From Streptomyces sp. 150FB (GTDB lineage: Bacteria > Actinomycetota > Actinomycetes > Streptomycetales > Streptomycetaceae), in the NCBI RefSeq assembly GCF_000818195.1, contig NZ_JTHL01000001.1:9098322-9162321 (forward strand): a stretch of 64,000 nucleotides of DNA, written 5' to 3'. Positions 1 through 9,030 of the stretch are shown here, one piece after another. A program made the translations under genes and the position numbers. The number at the start of each line of letters is the position of its first letter. Position 1 is the stretch's first letter. Under the pieces are notes generated by a model that was given only the letters and a program-made list of their open reading frames with translations, was not told where the DNA came from and did no database searches.

Positions 1-163
1 GCAAACCGGTTGGGCAGGCACACAGACCACGCCGGGCGGCGACCCACGACTGTTCCACCTGTACCGGCTCTCCTGCCGTCGGGCCCAGGTTTCGCATGTC
101 CCGATCGACGTCCACCGGTGGAATCGGTGTTCGTCGAGGGACGCCAAGGGAAAAGGACACGAC

Positions 164-1804
164 ATGACCGTGCTGGGCCTCGGCGGATCTGGGCACGACT
201 GGGCGTCGTGCGCCACCGACGGCGAACGTCTCGTCGCGATCGACGAGGAACGCCTCATGCGCAGCAAGTACGGCCTCGGTACTGACCTGTTGGCCGGCGT
301 CAGCCGCCAGGCATGCCTGTCCCACCTGGGCGTCACCGCGGCCGAGGTGGAGCATGTGGTCGCCTGCGAGCTGGTGCCGCGCCCCTTCTACCACTCCTTC
401 CGCCACCGGGTGCGGGTGATCAACCACCATCTCGCCCACGCCTACAGCGCGTTCGGAGCCTCGGGCATGTCCCGGGCCGCCGTGCTCGTCTGCGACAACT
501 CCGGCAGCCTCACCGCCGGTGCCAAGGTGGGACCCGGGGGCCGCGAGGCCGAAACGATCAGTTCGTACGTGGCCGACGAGAACGGCATCCGGCTGCTCGA
601 CCGGGTCAGCGGGGCCCACCTCGTGGACGCCGGGTCGGAGAGCGCGTACTACCAGCCCGGCGAGACCGACAACTCGCTCGGCCACTTCTACCGGGCGGCG
701 AGCATCGCCATCGGCCTCGCCTACACGGGCCCCAAGACCCGCTTCCCGGTCAGCGAGGACGGCAAGACCATGGGGCTCGCCCCCTACGGCGACGAGCGCT
801 TCGTCGACGACCTGTCGGAGCTGGTCACCCTGCTGCCCGGCGGCGGCGTCAGCATCTCGGCGAGCAAGGCCACCCACGTACTCTCCCGGCTCGCCAAGGA
901 CGCCGACTTCGACACGAAGGCGGCGATCGCCCGGGCCGCCCAGGAGGTGCTGGAACGCTCCCTGGTGCACTGCGCCCAGGCCCTGCACGAGCGGACGGGG
1001 CTGACCGACCTGTGCGTCGCCGGGGGAGTCGGGCTCAACAGCGTGGCCAACGGCCGGATCCTCAAGGAGACGCCCTTCGAGCGGATCTTCGTCGTACCCG
1101 CCGCCGGCGACAACGGCATCAGCCTCGGCTGTGCCTACTACGGCCTGCACGAACTCGAAGGCGTGCCGATGGACCGGCTGCCGATCCTGCGTGACGCGTA
1201 CCTCGGCCCGGAGTACCCGCGCTCCCGCGCCGAGCGGGCCGTCGCCGGCTCCGGGCTGCCCGTACGTACCCCCGACGACCTGCCGGGAGAGGTCGCGTCG
1301 CTGCTGGCGGACGGCAAGGTCGTGGGCTGGTGGGACGGCCGCAGCGAGTTCGGGCCGCGCGCGCTCGGCCACCGCTCCATCTTCGCCGCACCGTTCCCCG
1401 CCTCCGTACGCGACCACCTCAACGACCACGTCAAGTTCCGCGAGTGGTTCCGGCCGTACGCCCCCGTCATCCGCGCCGAGCGCAGCGCCGAGTTCTTCGA
1501 CCTCGGGCAGCCGTCCCCGTACATGCTGATCGTCACCAAGGTGACCCGCCCCGACGCCATTCCCTCCGCCACCCATGTCGACGGCACGGCCCGGCACCAG
1601 ACCCTGGAGGAGCACCAGAACCCCGCCGTGTACCGGCTGCTCGGCGAGTTCGAGCGGCTCACCGGCTGCCCGGTGATCCTCAACACCTCCTTCAACGTGG
1701 CGGGTCAGCCCATCGTGGAGACCCCCGAGGAGGCGGTCGAGGCCTTCGCCTCCATGAACCTCGACCATCTCGTGGTGGGCGGCCAACTGGTGAGCAAAGG
1801 CTGA
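164..1804 (+). CDS. O-carbamoyltransferase (NodU/CmcH family)
   Basis: Predicted to transfer a carbamoyl group from carbamoyl phosphate (through a carbamoyl-adenylate) to a hydroxyl of a small molecule, in the cytoplasm. The 546 aa protein has the two-domain family layout. The N-terminal Kae1-like half has the GHDWASC segment near residue 10 and a metal-site HHLAHAYSAF motif near residue 86. The C-terminal half has SEFGPRALGHRSI near residue 395 and ILNTSFNVAGQPIVETPEEA near the end. Length is normal for the family. The ATG at 164 follows an AAAAGGA ribosome site. The flavin hydroxylase gene begins 29 nt after its stop, so the two are probably co-transcribed. Context (hydroxylase, oxidase, O-methyltransferase) points to tailoring of a secondary metabolite. 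The acceptor cannot be told from sequence. Confidence 0.93.
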   Translation: MTVLGLGGSGHDWASCATDGERLVAIDEERLMRSKYGLGTDLLAGVSRQACLSHLGVTAAEVEHVVACELVPRPFYHSFRHRVRVINHHLAHAYSAFGASGMSRAAVLVCDNSGSLTAGAKVGPGGREAETISSYVADENGIRLLDRVSGAHLVDAGSESAYYQPGETDNSLGHFYRAASIAIGLAYTGPKTRFPVSEDGKTMGLAPYGDERFVDDLSELVTLLPGGGVSISASKATHVLSRLAKDADFDTKAAIARAAQEVLERSLVHCAQALHERTGLTDLCVAGGVGLNSVANGRILKETPFERIFVVPAAGDNGISLGCAYYGLHELEGVPMDRLPILRDAYLGPEYPRSRAERAVAGSGLPVRTPDDLPGEVASLLADGKVVGWWDGRSEFGPRALGHRSIFAAPFPASVRDHLNDHVKFREWFRPYAPVIRAERSAEFFDLGQPSPYMLIVTKVTRPDAIPSATHVDGTARHQTLEEHQNPAVYRLLGEFERLTGCPVILNTSFNVAGQPIVETPEEAVEAFASMNLDHLVVGGQLVSKG

Positions 1805-1833
1805 GCGGCGAGACCGGGCGGGGGGCTGCGCCC

Positions 1834-3534
1834 ATGTCCGTACTGGTCGTCGGCGGCGGACCCGCCGGGCTGTCGGCCGCGCTGTTCCTCGCGGGCGCGG
1901 GCGTCGCCGTCAGCCTCCTGGACCGCAGGGCCGGTACGTCCACGCTGCCCCGCGCCACCCATGTCACCCGGCGGACCATGGAGTTGCTGCGCGAGGCGGG
2001 CCTGGAGCCGGCGGTGGCGGCAGCCGGTTTCGAGGTCGTCGCCGGCGGCGACCCGCGCGCCGACACCGAGCCCGACCGGGTGCTGCCCCGCACGGTGGTC
2101 GGTGTCAGCTCACTCGCCGGACTCGACAGCGCCGAGGTGCTGGAGACCGGGGACGAGGAACTCGCCGTACCCGGCCCGTGCCCGCCCTACTGGTGCGGAC
2201 AGGACCGGATGGAGCCGCTGCTGCGCGACGCCGCCGTACTGGCCGGCGCCGACGTGCGGTTCGGTCACGAACTGACCGGCCTGACGGTACGTGAGGACGG
2301 CGTGCTGGCCCGGGTCCGGCGCCCGGACGGCGGGACGGACACCCTCACCGCCCGCTACCTGATCGCCGCCGACGGCGCGCACGGCAGGATCCCGGAGCAG
2401 ATCGGCATTCCCAGGACCGGCCTCGGCACGGTCGCATCCCGGACCACCATCCTCTTCAGGGCCGACCTCACCGGACTGGTGAAGGGCCGCCGGTTCTTCA
2501 TGAGCATGATCGAGAACCCGGGCTTCTCCGGGGCGGTGATGCAGCTCAACCAGGAACACACCTGGGCGGCGGCCGTGGAGAGCCACGCCGTCGGCGCCGA
2601 CGGGGGACCCCCCGACCCGGACCGCTGCCTGGCCCTCGTACGCGCCGCGATCGGGGATCCGGGCATCGGCGTCGAACTGGCGGGGACGCTCCGCTGGCAG
2701 GCCAGACACTGGGTCGCCGAACGCTACCGGCGGGGACCCGTCTTCCTCGTGGGGGACGCCGCCCACCTGCACCCGCCGGCCGGCGGCTACGGGTCCAACA
2801 TGGGGATCCAGGACGCGCACAACCTCGCCTGGAAGATCGCGGCCGTCCTGCGCGGCTGGGCGGGACCGGCGCTCCTCGACACGTACGACACGGAACGGCG
2901 GCCGGTCGGGCACGCCACCGCCCAGCAGACCCTCCTGCTCGACGGTGTGCCGTCGGAACGGCTCGGCGGTGTCACCACCTGCGACCCGCGCGTCATCATC
3001 ATGGGATACCGCTACAACTCCCCGGCGGTGCCCGGCCGGTGGGCCGGATCCGACAGCCAGGCCGGACCGGACGAGGCCTTTCCCCGCACGTTCGATCTGT
3101 CGGGAGCCCCCGGCACGAGGCTGCCGTATCTGCCGGTACGGCTTCTGGGGGCCGACCGGGCGCCGCCGGTCTCCACCCTCGACCTGTTCGGGCCGTCCCG
3201 GGGCGCCCCCCATCTCACCCTGCTCGCCACCGACGACCGGTGGCGGCACACGGCGGCGGAGGTCGCCGGGGAACTCGCGGTCCCGGTCACCGCCCACACG
3301 GTCGTCGCAGGCCCGGGCACATCGCCCGCCGCCTTCGCGGAGTCCTGCGGTACGGGGGCCGGCGGCGCCCTGCTGGTACGGCCCGACGGCTTCGTGGCGT
3401 GGCGGGCCGAGTGCGCCGTACCGCCCCCCGGCGCGCAACGCCGCCGGCGGCTGGCCTCGGCGGTACGGAGCATCGTCGCGCGGGTGCCGGACCGCACCGA
3501 AAACCCGCCACTGACCCTTCGGAGTGGTCGATGA
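1834..3534 (+). CDS. FAD-dependent aromatic monooxygenase (PheA/TfdB, PHBH-type)
   Basis: Predicted NAD(P)H- and FAD-dependent hydroxylase of an aromatic or polyketide substrate. The 566 aa protein begins at once with the dinucleotide-binding GGGPAGLSAAL motif. A mid-protein DG motif (IAADGAHGRIPEQ) and the FAD-ribityl GD motif (VFLVGDAAHLHPPAGG) near residue 305 follow, and a C-terminal thioredoxin-like region is typical of polyketide hydroxylases. The DG motif departs from the usual DGxxSxVR, having Ile-Pro where Val-Arg is common. The ATG at 1834 puts the Rossmann motif at residue 6, so the upstream open frame is not part of the gene. Its TGA overlaps the next start by 4 nt (ATGA), which indicates translational coupling. 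Family is certain; substrate is unknown. Confidence 0.93.
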   Translation: MSVLVVGGGPAGLSAALFLAGAGVAVSLLDRRAGTSTLPRATHVTRRTMELLREAGLEPAVAAAGFEVVAGGDPRADTEPDRVLPRTVVGVSSLAGLDSAEVLETGDEELAVPGPCPPYWCGQDRMEPLLRDAAVLAGADVRFGHELTGLTVREDGVLARVRRPDGGTDTLTARYLIAADGAHGRIPEQIGIPRTGLGTVASRTTILFRADLTGLVKGRRFFMSMIENPGFSGAVMQLNQEHTWAAAVESHAVGADGGPPDPDRCLALVRAAIGDPGIGVELAGTLRWQARHWVAERYRRGPVFLVGDAAHLHPPAGGYGSNMGIQDAHNLAWKIAAVLRGWAGPALLDTYDTERRPVGHATAQQTLLLDGVPSERLGGVTTCDPRVIIMGYRYNSPAVPGRWAGSDSQAGPDEAFPRTFDLSGAPGTRLPYLPVRLLGADRAPPVSTLDLFGPSRGAPHLTLLATDDRWRHTAAEVAGELAVPVTAHTVVAGPGTSPAAFAESCGTGAGGALLVRPDGFVAWRAECAVPPPGAQRRRRLASAVRSIVARVPDRTENPPLTLRSGR

Positions 3535-4040
3535 CAGCACACCGCCCCTTCTGCACCTGCTGGCCAGGGGCCACCGTATGGCTCACCGGGCCCGCAGGTG
3601 CGGACGCGGACAGAACGACGGTCGCCAGGGCGCTCGCCCGCCGCCTGGAGACGGAGGGTCGGCGCGTGCACGTCTTCGACGGGGACGAGACAGTCGCGCT
3701 GTTCGGCCCCGGTACGGGACGGGCCTCTCAGCACCGCGTCGCCGACGTCCGGCGCGTCGGCCTCGTCGCCGAGGTGCTCGCCCGTAACGGCGTCCTCGCC
3801 CTGGTGCCGCTGACGGCCCCCGACACGCGGGACATGGCGGCCGTACGCGAGCGACACGCGCGGACGGAAACCACGTGTCTGGAGGTCCAGGTCACCACCG
3901 GACGCGCCGGACGCGCCGGACCGGGTGCCGACAACGACCCGCACGCCCCGCCCGATCTCACGCTCCCGGCGCACCGGGGAAGCGTCGAGGAGTCGGTGAC
4001 GGCACTGCTCACCCTGCTCAGAGGGCGCCGGCTCGCATGA
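3531..4040 (+). CDS. Adenylylsulfate-kinase-like protein with degenerate P-loop
   Basis: The 169 aa protein resembles APS kinase (CysC), which phosphorylates adenylylsulfate to PAPS. Matches are the opening ATVWLTG strand, the RRVHVFDGDE segment near residue 45, and a DVRRVGLVAEVLARNGVLAL segment matching the family's helix and strand after the APS-binding loop. The Walker A loop is abnormal. APS kinases have GxSGxGKST, but here it reads GPAGADADRTT, with two extra residues and Arg in place of the Lys. The region after residue 115 is also shortened and poorly conserved. Catalytic kinase activity is therefore doubtful. It may bind a nucleotide or the carbamoyl-adenylate/tailoring substrate, or be decaying. 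It is coupled by ATGA to the hydroxylase, so it is expressed with the cluster. Confidence 0.75.
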   Translation: MTAHRPFCTCWPGATVWLTGPAGADADRTTVARALARRLETEGRRVHVFDGDETVALFGPGTGRASQHRVADVRRVGLVAEVLARNGVLALVPLTAPDTRDMAAVRERHARTETTCLEVQVTTGRAGRAGPGADNDPHAPPDLTLPAHRGSVEESVTALLTLLRGRRLA

Positions 4041-4227
4041 GGGGCACCGCGCGCGGCGGACAAGTGCCGACCAGACGGGCGCACTGGCTCATTACGGCCT
4101 GTCAGTGCCCGCTGCTTGGATACTCTCGCGGCCCGAGACGCTGAACTCAGCGATCCACCCCACCGGGGACCGGGTGGACGCCGGGCGACAGAACACACGA
4201 CAGCGCGACAGAACAGAAAGGCGACAA

Positions 4228-5652
4228 GTGAGCGAGCACAGAAGCGGGTCGGACTGGGCGACCGTGCCCCCCGAGGAGGTCCGCAAACTCGCCGACAGCG
4301 TGACCGGCCCCGTCTTCCTGCCGGACGATTCCGGCTACAGCGAGCACATCGACGGCTTCGACCGCGCAGTCGAGCACCGTCCGGCGGTGGTTGTCGCCGT
4401 GGCGGACGCCGAGGACGTGGTGACAGCGGTCCGCTTCGCCCGTGACCACGGGCTGGCGGTCGCCGTCCAGATCACCGGACACGGCGCGGCACTGCCCGCC
4501 GACGGGAACACACTCTTTCTCGCCACCCGGGGGATGAACCGGTACGAGGTCGACCCCGGGCGCCGTGTCGCCCGGCTGGAGGCCGGCGTGCTCTGGCAGG
4601 ACGTCATCCCCGAAACGGCCCGGCACGGTCTCGCGCCGCTCAACGGCTCGGCGCCGTTCGTCGGCGCGGTCTCGTACACACTCGGCGGCGGCGTCGGCGT
4701 CATGTCACGCCGCTACGGGTTCGCGGCGGACCACGTGAGCCGTATCGAGGTCGTCACGGCCGACGGTGAACTGCGGGTCGCCACCGAGGAGGAGAACACC
4801 GACCTCTTCTGGGCGCTCCGCGGCGGCAAGGGCAACTTCGGCGTGGTGACCGCGATCGAGGTCGAGCTGTTCGAGGTGTCCCGGCTCTACGGCGGGGGGC
4901 TCTTCTTCCCGGCCGAGTCGGCCCCGGAGGTGCTGCGCTTCTACAGCGAGTGGGCTGCGGGCATGCCGGAGGAGATGGGCTCCTCCTTCTTCATGCTGAA
5001 CTGGCCCGATGTGGACGGTGTACCGGACGAGCTGCGCGGGCACTTCGCCCTGCACCTGCGGATCTGCTACCTCGGCGCGCCGGAGGAGGGCGAGCGGCTC
5101 ATCAAGCCGCTCAGGGACCTCGCGCCCACCCTGCTCGACACGGTCGCCGACATCCCGTACACCGAGGTCGGCACCATCCACAACGACCCGCCCACGCCCG
5201 GCCGTTACCACATCAACACCTTCCAGCTCACCCGCTTCGACCGCGAGGTGGCCGACGTCGTACTGAGCCTGGTCGGGCCCGGGACGCAGAGCGCGGTCGC
5301 TCTGGAGATGCGGCAGCTCGGCGGTGCGCTCGCCAGGCCGCCGGAGGTGCCCAACGCCGTCGCCCATGTCGAGGCGCCGTTCCAGGTCTACTCCGCCGGG
5401 GTGCTGGGTATCGGTGAGGACGATGCCGTACTGGCGGACCAGGACAAGGTCGTGGAGGCGTTCGCACCCTGGAACAGCGGGACCAGGATGCTCAACTTCG
5501 TTGCGGGCATCGCCCACACCGACGCCGCCTATGTGAGCGAGGCGTACACCCCCGAGGCGTACGCCAGGCTCGTCGCCCTGAAGAACACCTGGGACCCGGG
5601 CAACATGTTCCGCGTCAACCACAACATCCCGCCGGTTCCCGCAGAGGGATAA
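4228..5652 (+). CDS. FAD-linked oxidase, berberine-bridge-enzyme type
   Basis: Predicted flavin oxidase of the PCMH/BBE family, which oxidises alcohols or closes rings in natural-product pathways. The 474 aa protein has an N-terminal FAD domain with a histidine in ITGHGAALPADG near residue 88 (candidate 8-alpha FAD link), the pyrophosphate-binding YTLGGGVGVMSRRYG near residue 155, and a C-terminal BBE tail ending WDPGNMFRVNHNIPP. The position that carries the second covalent link (Cys) in bicovalent members reads Ala-Pro-Phe here, so single attachment is expected. The GTG at 4228 is chosen because an AAAGG ribosome site lies 6 nt before it and the upstream extension is not protein-like. It stands 187 nt after the previous gene and is followed by a hairpin terminator. 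Confidence 0.9.
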   Translation: MSEHRSGSDWATVPPEEVRKLADSVTGPVFLPDDSGYSEHIDGFDRAVEHRPAVVVAVADAEDVVTAVRFARDHGLAVAVQITGHGAALPADGNTLFLATRGMNRYEVDPGRRVARLEAGVLWQDVIPETARHGLAPLNGSAPFVGAVSYTLGGGVGVMSRRYGFAADHVSRIEVVTADGELRVATEEENTDLFWALRGGKGNFGVVTAIEVELFEVSRLYGGGLFFPAESAPEVLRFYSEWAAGMPEEMGSSFFMLNWPDVDGVPDELRGHFALHLRICYLGAPEEGERLIKPLRDLAPTLLDTVADIPYTEVGTIHNDPPTPGRYHINTFQLTRFDREVADVVLSLVGPGTQSAVALEMRQLGGALARPPEVPNAVAHVEAPFQVYSAGVLGIGEDDAVLADQDKVVEAFAPWNSGTRMLNFVAGIAHTDAAYVSEAYTPEAYARLVALKNTWDPGNMFRVNHNIPPVPAEG

Positions 5653-5672
5653 CTCCCTTCTCTCCCGGCCCA

Positions 5673-5702
5673 GGGCGGTTCCCGGCGCACCGGGAACCGC
5701 CC
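5673..5702. terminator. Hairpin after the FAD-linked oxidase gene
   Basis: A perfect 13-bp stem (GGGCGGTTCCCGG with its complement) encloses a CGCA loop, and a run of C follows. It begins 21 nt after the oxidase stop and lies before the methyltransferase. It probably ends or attenuates the upstream transcript. The function is inferred from shape and place only. Confidence 0.6.
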
Positions 5703-5777
5703 CCCCCGCGGGCACGCACGCTCCTCCCGTACTCACCAGACGCCCCAGCCAGAGCCGAGCGTTTACGGAGAACACAG

Positions 5778-6806
5778 ATGACCGAGCATGTCGAAACAGC
5801 GGACAAGGGCCCGAACAAGGAGATGGTGGAACTGCTCCAGGGGGCATGGCGGGCCCGCGCCATCCATGTCGCCGTCGAGTTGGGCATCCCCGACCTGCTG
5901 ACGCGCGGGGAGCACACCGTGACCGAACTGGCCGAACACACCGGCACGCACGCCGCCACACTCGGCCGGCTGTTGCGCGCCCTGTCCACCTTCGGAGTGT
6001 TTCTGCGCGGGGCGGACGGCCGGACGTACGCGCAGTCGCCGCTCTCCGCCGTGCTGGTCACCGAGCCGGGCAACGCCGAGTCCACCGACGCGCGGTTCAT
6101 GGCGGCGAAGTGGCACTGGGCCGCGTGGGGCGACCTGCTCCACTCGGTACGGACCGGGGAGGCCTCCTTCGAGATCGCCAACGGGGAGTCGTTCTGGGGA
6201 CTGACCAAGAGCGACCCGGACGCCAAGCAGCGGTTCAACGCGGCGATGAACGCGGTGTCCCAGGAGGAGAGCGCCGGGGTCGCCAGGGCGTACGACTTCT
6301 CGGTGGCCCGCACGGTGGTCGATGTCGCCGGGGGACTCGGCAGCCTCCTGGCCGCCGTCCTCACCGCGCACACCGGGGTGCGCGGCACCATCCTCGAACG
6401 CCCCGAGATCGTGCCGCTCGCCGAGGAGCGCCTGGCGAAGGCGGGCCTGGCCGGGCGGTACGAGGTGGTGGCAGGCGACTTCTTCGAGAAGGTGCCGGCC
6501 GGGGCCGACGTCTACACCATCAAGCGCGCCCTCCACGACTGGGACGACGACACGATCGTGCGCATCCTGGAGCAGATCAAGGGGGCGATGAGGCCCGATT
6601 CCGCCCTGCTGATCATCGAGGGCGTGGTGGACGAGGAGTCCGACCAGGAGGCGCTGTTCCGGGGGCTGTTGCTGACCGTGCTGGTGGGCGGCCAGGACCG
6701 GCCGGAGTCGGACTACCGGACGCTGGCGGAACGGGCGGGCCTGCGTGTGGTGCGTACGATCCCGGTCAGCGACGACCTGCGCATCCTGGAGACGCGCCGC
6801 GACTGA
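5778..6806 (+). CDS. SAM-dependent O-methyltransferase (plant-COMT/TcmN-type)
   Basis: Predicted to methylate a phenolic or enolic hydroxyl using S-adenosylmethionine. The 342 aa protein has the N-terminal winged-helix dimerisation domain (VELGIPDLLTRGEHTVTELA near residue 34, then a leucine-rich RLLRALSTFGVF), SAM motif I at VVDVAGGLGSLLAAVL near residue 179, and the catalytic-base motif RALHDWDDD near residue 251 (His as the general base). Length and domain order are normal. The start has a GGAG ribosome site (5766-5772). It follows the BBE oxidase after a terminator-like hairpin, so it may have its own promoter. With the hydroxylase and carbamoyltransferase it completes a hydroxylate/methylate/carbamoylate tailoring set. 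Confidence 0.92.
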   Translation: MTEHVETADKGPNKEMVELLQGAWRARAIHVAVELGIPDLLTRGEHTVTELAEHTGTHAATLGRLLRALSTFGVFLRGADGRTYAQSPLSAVLVTEPGNAESTDARFMAAKWHWAAWGDLLHSVRTGEASFEIANGESFWGLTKSDPDAKQRFNAAMNAVSQEESAGVARAYDFSVARTVVDVAGGLGSLLAAVLTAHTGVRGTILERPEIVPLAEERLAKAGLAGRYEVVAGDFFEKVPAGADVYTIKRALHDWDDDTIVRILEQIKGAMRPDSALLIIEGVVDEESDQEALFRGLLLTVLVGGQDRPESDYRTLAERAGLRVVRTIPVSDDLRILETRRD

Positions 6807-6900
6807 GGCGTACGAGTGGACGCCGCCCGGGGCGAGTTGGCCGTACGTACGCCGCGCACGGCCCGCTCCCGGTGCGCCGCGCCTTTGGGGCGGACAGGGC

Positions 6901-7401
6901 CTAGCGGGTGTTGCCTGTACTGGCGGCCCGCCACGGATCCCGAAGGAACGACAGCACCGCGTCGTCGGCCTGGCGTGTGGCGTCGACCAGGTAGTTGTGG
7001 CCAATGAAGTAGCGCCGCGAGAGCGGGGTGGACAGCCGTGGCGGAAGCCAGTACTGGACGTAGCCGGCCCTGCCCGATCGTGGTTTCTCCGCGGTGGGAA
7101 CGGCGCTGCATCCGAGGACGAGGGAGCGCAGCCGCCGGGGCGCGGTGATGGCCAGGTGCTGCGCGACAAAGCCGCCCATGGAGACTCCGTAGATGTGGGC
7201 GGCCTCGACCTCGGCCGTGTCGAGGACGGTCAGGGCGTCCTCGGCGACGGCCGGTATCGAGGTCACTCCGCGAGGGGAGTCGCTCCTCCCGGTGCCACGG
7301 TTGTCGAACCAGATCAGCCGGAAGTGCCGACTGAGCACCGGGATGACGGGGCACCATCCATACCCCGGATACGGTCCCGGCGGCTCGCCGAGCGGGACCA
7401 C
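6901..7401 (-). pseudogene. Truncated alpha/beta-hydrolase
   Basis: The frame encodes the middle of an alpha/beta-hydrolase. It has a strand and turn reading FRLIWFDNRGTGRSDSP, the nucleophile elbow YGVSMGGFVAQHL (Ser) and a cap-like helix. It stops after only about 166 residues, against about 260 for the family, with no C-terminal acid or histidine, so the catalytic triad is incomplete. The N-terminal oxyanion motif (normally HG) reads PLGEP. The likely GTG at 7401 starts 6 nt beyond the stop of the upstream MFS gene, so it is translationally linked to the exporter. The stop codon lies within the 14-nt sequence CGGACAGGGCCTAG, which resembles a Streptomyces IS end. A gene cut by a lost insertion is the likeliest reading; a short non-catalytic protein is the alternative. 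Confidence 0.6.
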
Positions 7402-7406
7402 GATCC

Positions 7407-9011
7407 CTAAGCCTTCTCCCGCTCCATCGGCCGAGCCGCCGGCACGGAAGTCTCCGGCGCCGCCGGGCGCGCGGAGGTGCGGCGCGGGAGGATGAATCCG
7501 ACGGCCAGTGTGCCCACGGCGAGCACGATCGCCGTGAGGAGGCTGGTGTGGGCGACGGCGTCGGAGAAGGCGCCGGCTACCGCGTCCGAGAATGCCTTCG
7601 CCTGTTGCGGTCCCGCCTGCGCGCCGACCTGCCGGGCCACCGCGTAACCGGCGCCCACGGAGTCCTGGGCCGCGTCGAGTGCGGCGGCGGGGGCTCTGCC
7701 GCGTACCGCGTCGGCGAGGTTGTCGGCGTACGAGCGTGCCAGCACCGAGCCCATGACGGCGATGCCGAGCGATCCCCCGAGTTCGAGCGAGGTGTCGTTG
7801 ACGGCTCCGCCCACGCCGAGTTCGGACTCCGGGAAGGCGCCCATGATGGTTTCCGTGCAGGGGCCGAGCGCGAGGCCGACCGAGAGGCCGAGGACGGCCA
7901 GCGCCGGTGCCAGTGCACCGTAACCGGAGCTGGCGTCCACCTGTGTGAGCAGGACGAGCGCCACCGTGGCGCCCGCCATGCCCGCCGTGATGGTGACCTT
8001 GATGCCCAGGCGCGGGGTCAGGAAGCCGGTCAGTGCGGAGCCGGCGAAGACGGCGACGGCCAGGGGGAGCATCCGGGTCCCGGTCTCCAGCGGGCTGTAG
8101 CCCAGCACGAACTGGAGGTGCTGGGTGAGGTAGTAGAACGACGCGAACACCGCTACGAAGAAGAGGGCGACGGCCAGATTCGTGCCCGCGAACGTACGGT
8201 CGAGGAAGCGCCGGACGTCCAGTACGGGCCGGGGGTGGCGCAGCTCCCACCACACGAAGACCGCGAGCGCCGCGGCGGCGAGGACGGCCGCGGCGACGGC
8301 CTTGGTGTCCCAGCCGAAGTGCGGCCCCTGGATCATCGCGTAGACGAGCGAGCCGATCCACAGCACGGACAGGGTCCCGCCGGCGTAGTCGATCCGGCTG
8401 TGCACGCCCGCCCTGGACGGCGGTACGAGGGTGAAGGCGCCGATCACACCGAGGACGGCGAGCGGCACGTTGATCAGGAACGTCGAGGACCAGCCGTGGC
8501 CCTCCAGCAGCGCCCCGGCGAGGAGCGGCCCCGCCGCGATGGCGACCCCGGCCGTGGCCGTCCACAGCAGGATCGCCTTGGCGCGTTCGGCGCGCGGGAA
8601 TGTCGCAGCGAGCAGGGAGAGCGTCGCCGGCATGATCATCGCGGCGCCGACGCCCATCACGGCGCGGGAGAGGATGACGCCCGTGGAGCTGTCCACGAGC
8701 GAGCCGGAGACCGAACCGGCGCCGAAGATCACCAGTCCCAGCACAAAGGCACCGCGCCGGCTGTACTTGTCGCCGACCGCCCCGAACAGCAGCATCAGCG
8801 CCGCGTAGGGCACGGTGTAGGCGTCTATGACCCATTGCAGATCGGCACTGGACAGGCCCAGATCCCGGGTCATGTCGGGCGCGGCGACCGTGAGCGCGGT
8901 GTTGGCCATCACGATGACCAGCAGGCTCAGGCACAGCACGAGCAGCGCCCACCACCGGCGGCCGTAAGGCCGTTCCATCTCCGCGACCGGTTGTCTCACA
9001 ACGAGAGCCAC
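7407..9011 (-). CDS. MFS drug:proton antiporter, DHA2 (14-helix) family
   Basis: Predicted proton-driven exporter in the cytoplasmic membrane, of the EmrB/QacA type. The 534 aa protein has about 14 hydrophobic segments. The first is WWALLVLCLSLLVIVMANTA near residue 20. The antiporter motif C region follows at TAGVAIAAGPLLAGALL near residue 150, and motif A at GAVGDKYSRRGAF near residue 80. The GTG at 9011 has a GGAGG site 5-6 nt upstream. The gene is divergent from a TetR gene and the gap holds clear palindromes, so it is probably repressed by that TetR and induced by a ligand. Its place beside the tailoring cluster makes export of, or resistance to, the cluster product plausible. Confidence 0.93.
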   Translation of the reverse strand: MALVVRQPVAEMERPYGRRWWALLVLCLSLLVIVMANTALTVAAPDMTRDLGLSSADLQWVIDAYTVPYAALMLLFGAVGDKYSRRGAFVLGLVIFGAGSVSGSLVDSSTGVILSRAVMGVGAAMIMPATLSLLAATFPRAERAKAILLWTATAGVAIAAGPLLAGALLEGHGWSSTFLINVPLAVLGVIGAFTLVPPSRAGVHSRIDYAGGTLSVLWIGSLVYAMIQGPHFGWDTKAVAAAVLAAAALAVFVWWELRHPRPVLDVRRFLDRTFAGTNLAVALFFVAVFASFYYLTQHLQFVLGYSPLETGTRMLPLAVAVFAGSALTGFLTPRLGIKVTITAGMAGATVALVLLTQVDASSGYGALAPALAVLGLSVGLALGPCTETIMGAFPESELGVGGAVNDTSLELGGSLGIAVMGSVLARSYADNLADAVRGRAPAAALDAAQDSVGAGYAVARQVGAQAGPQQAKAFSDAVAGAFSDAVAHTSLLTAIVLAVGTLAVGFILPRRTSARPAAPETSVPAARPMEREKA

Positions 9012-9030
9012 AGTCCTCCGCCTTCCTCGA

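Noticed and set aside
164..4040. Saxitoxin-like cluster (carbamoyltransferase plus APS-kinase-like gene)
   Set aside because: Saxitoxin clusters combine these families, but no amidinotransferase, sulfotransferase or core SxtA-type gene is seen, and the neighbours point to an aromatic product.
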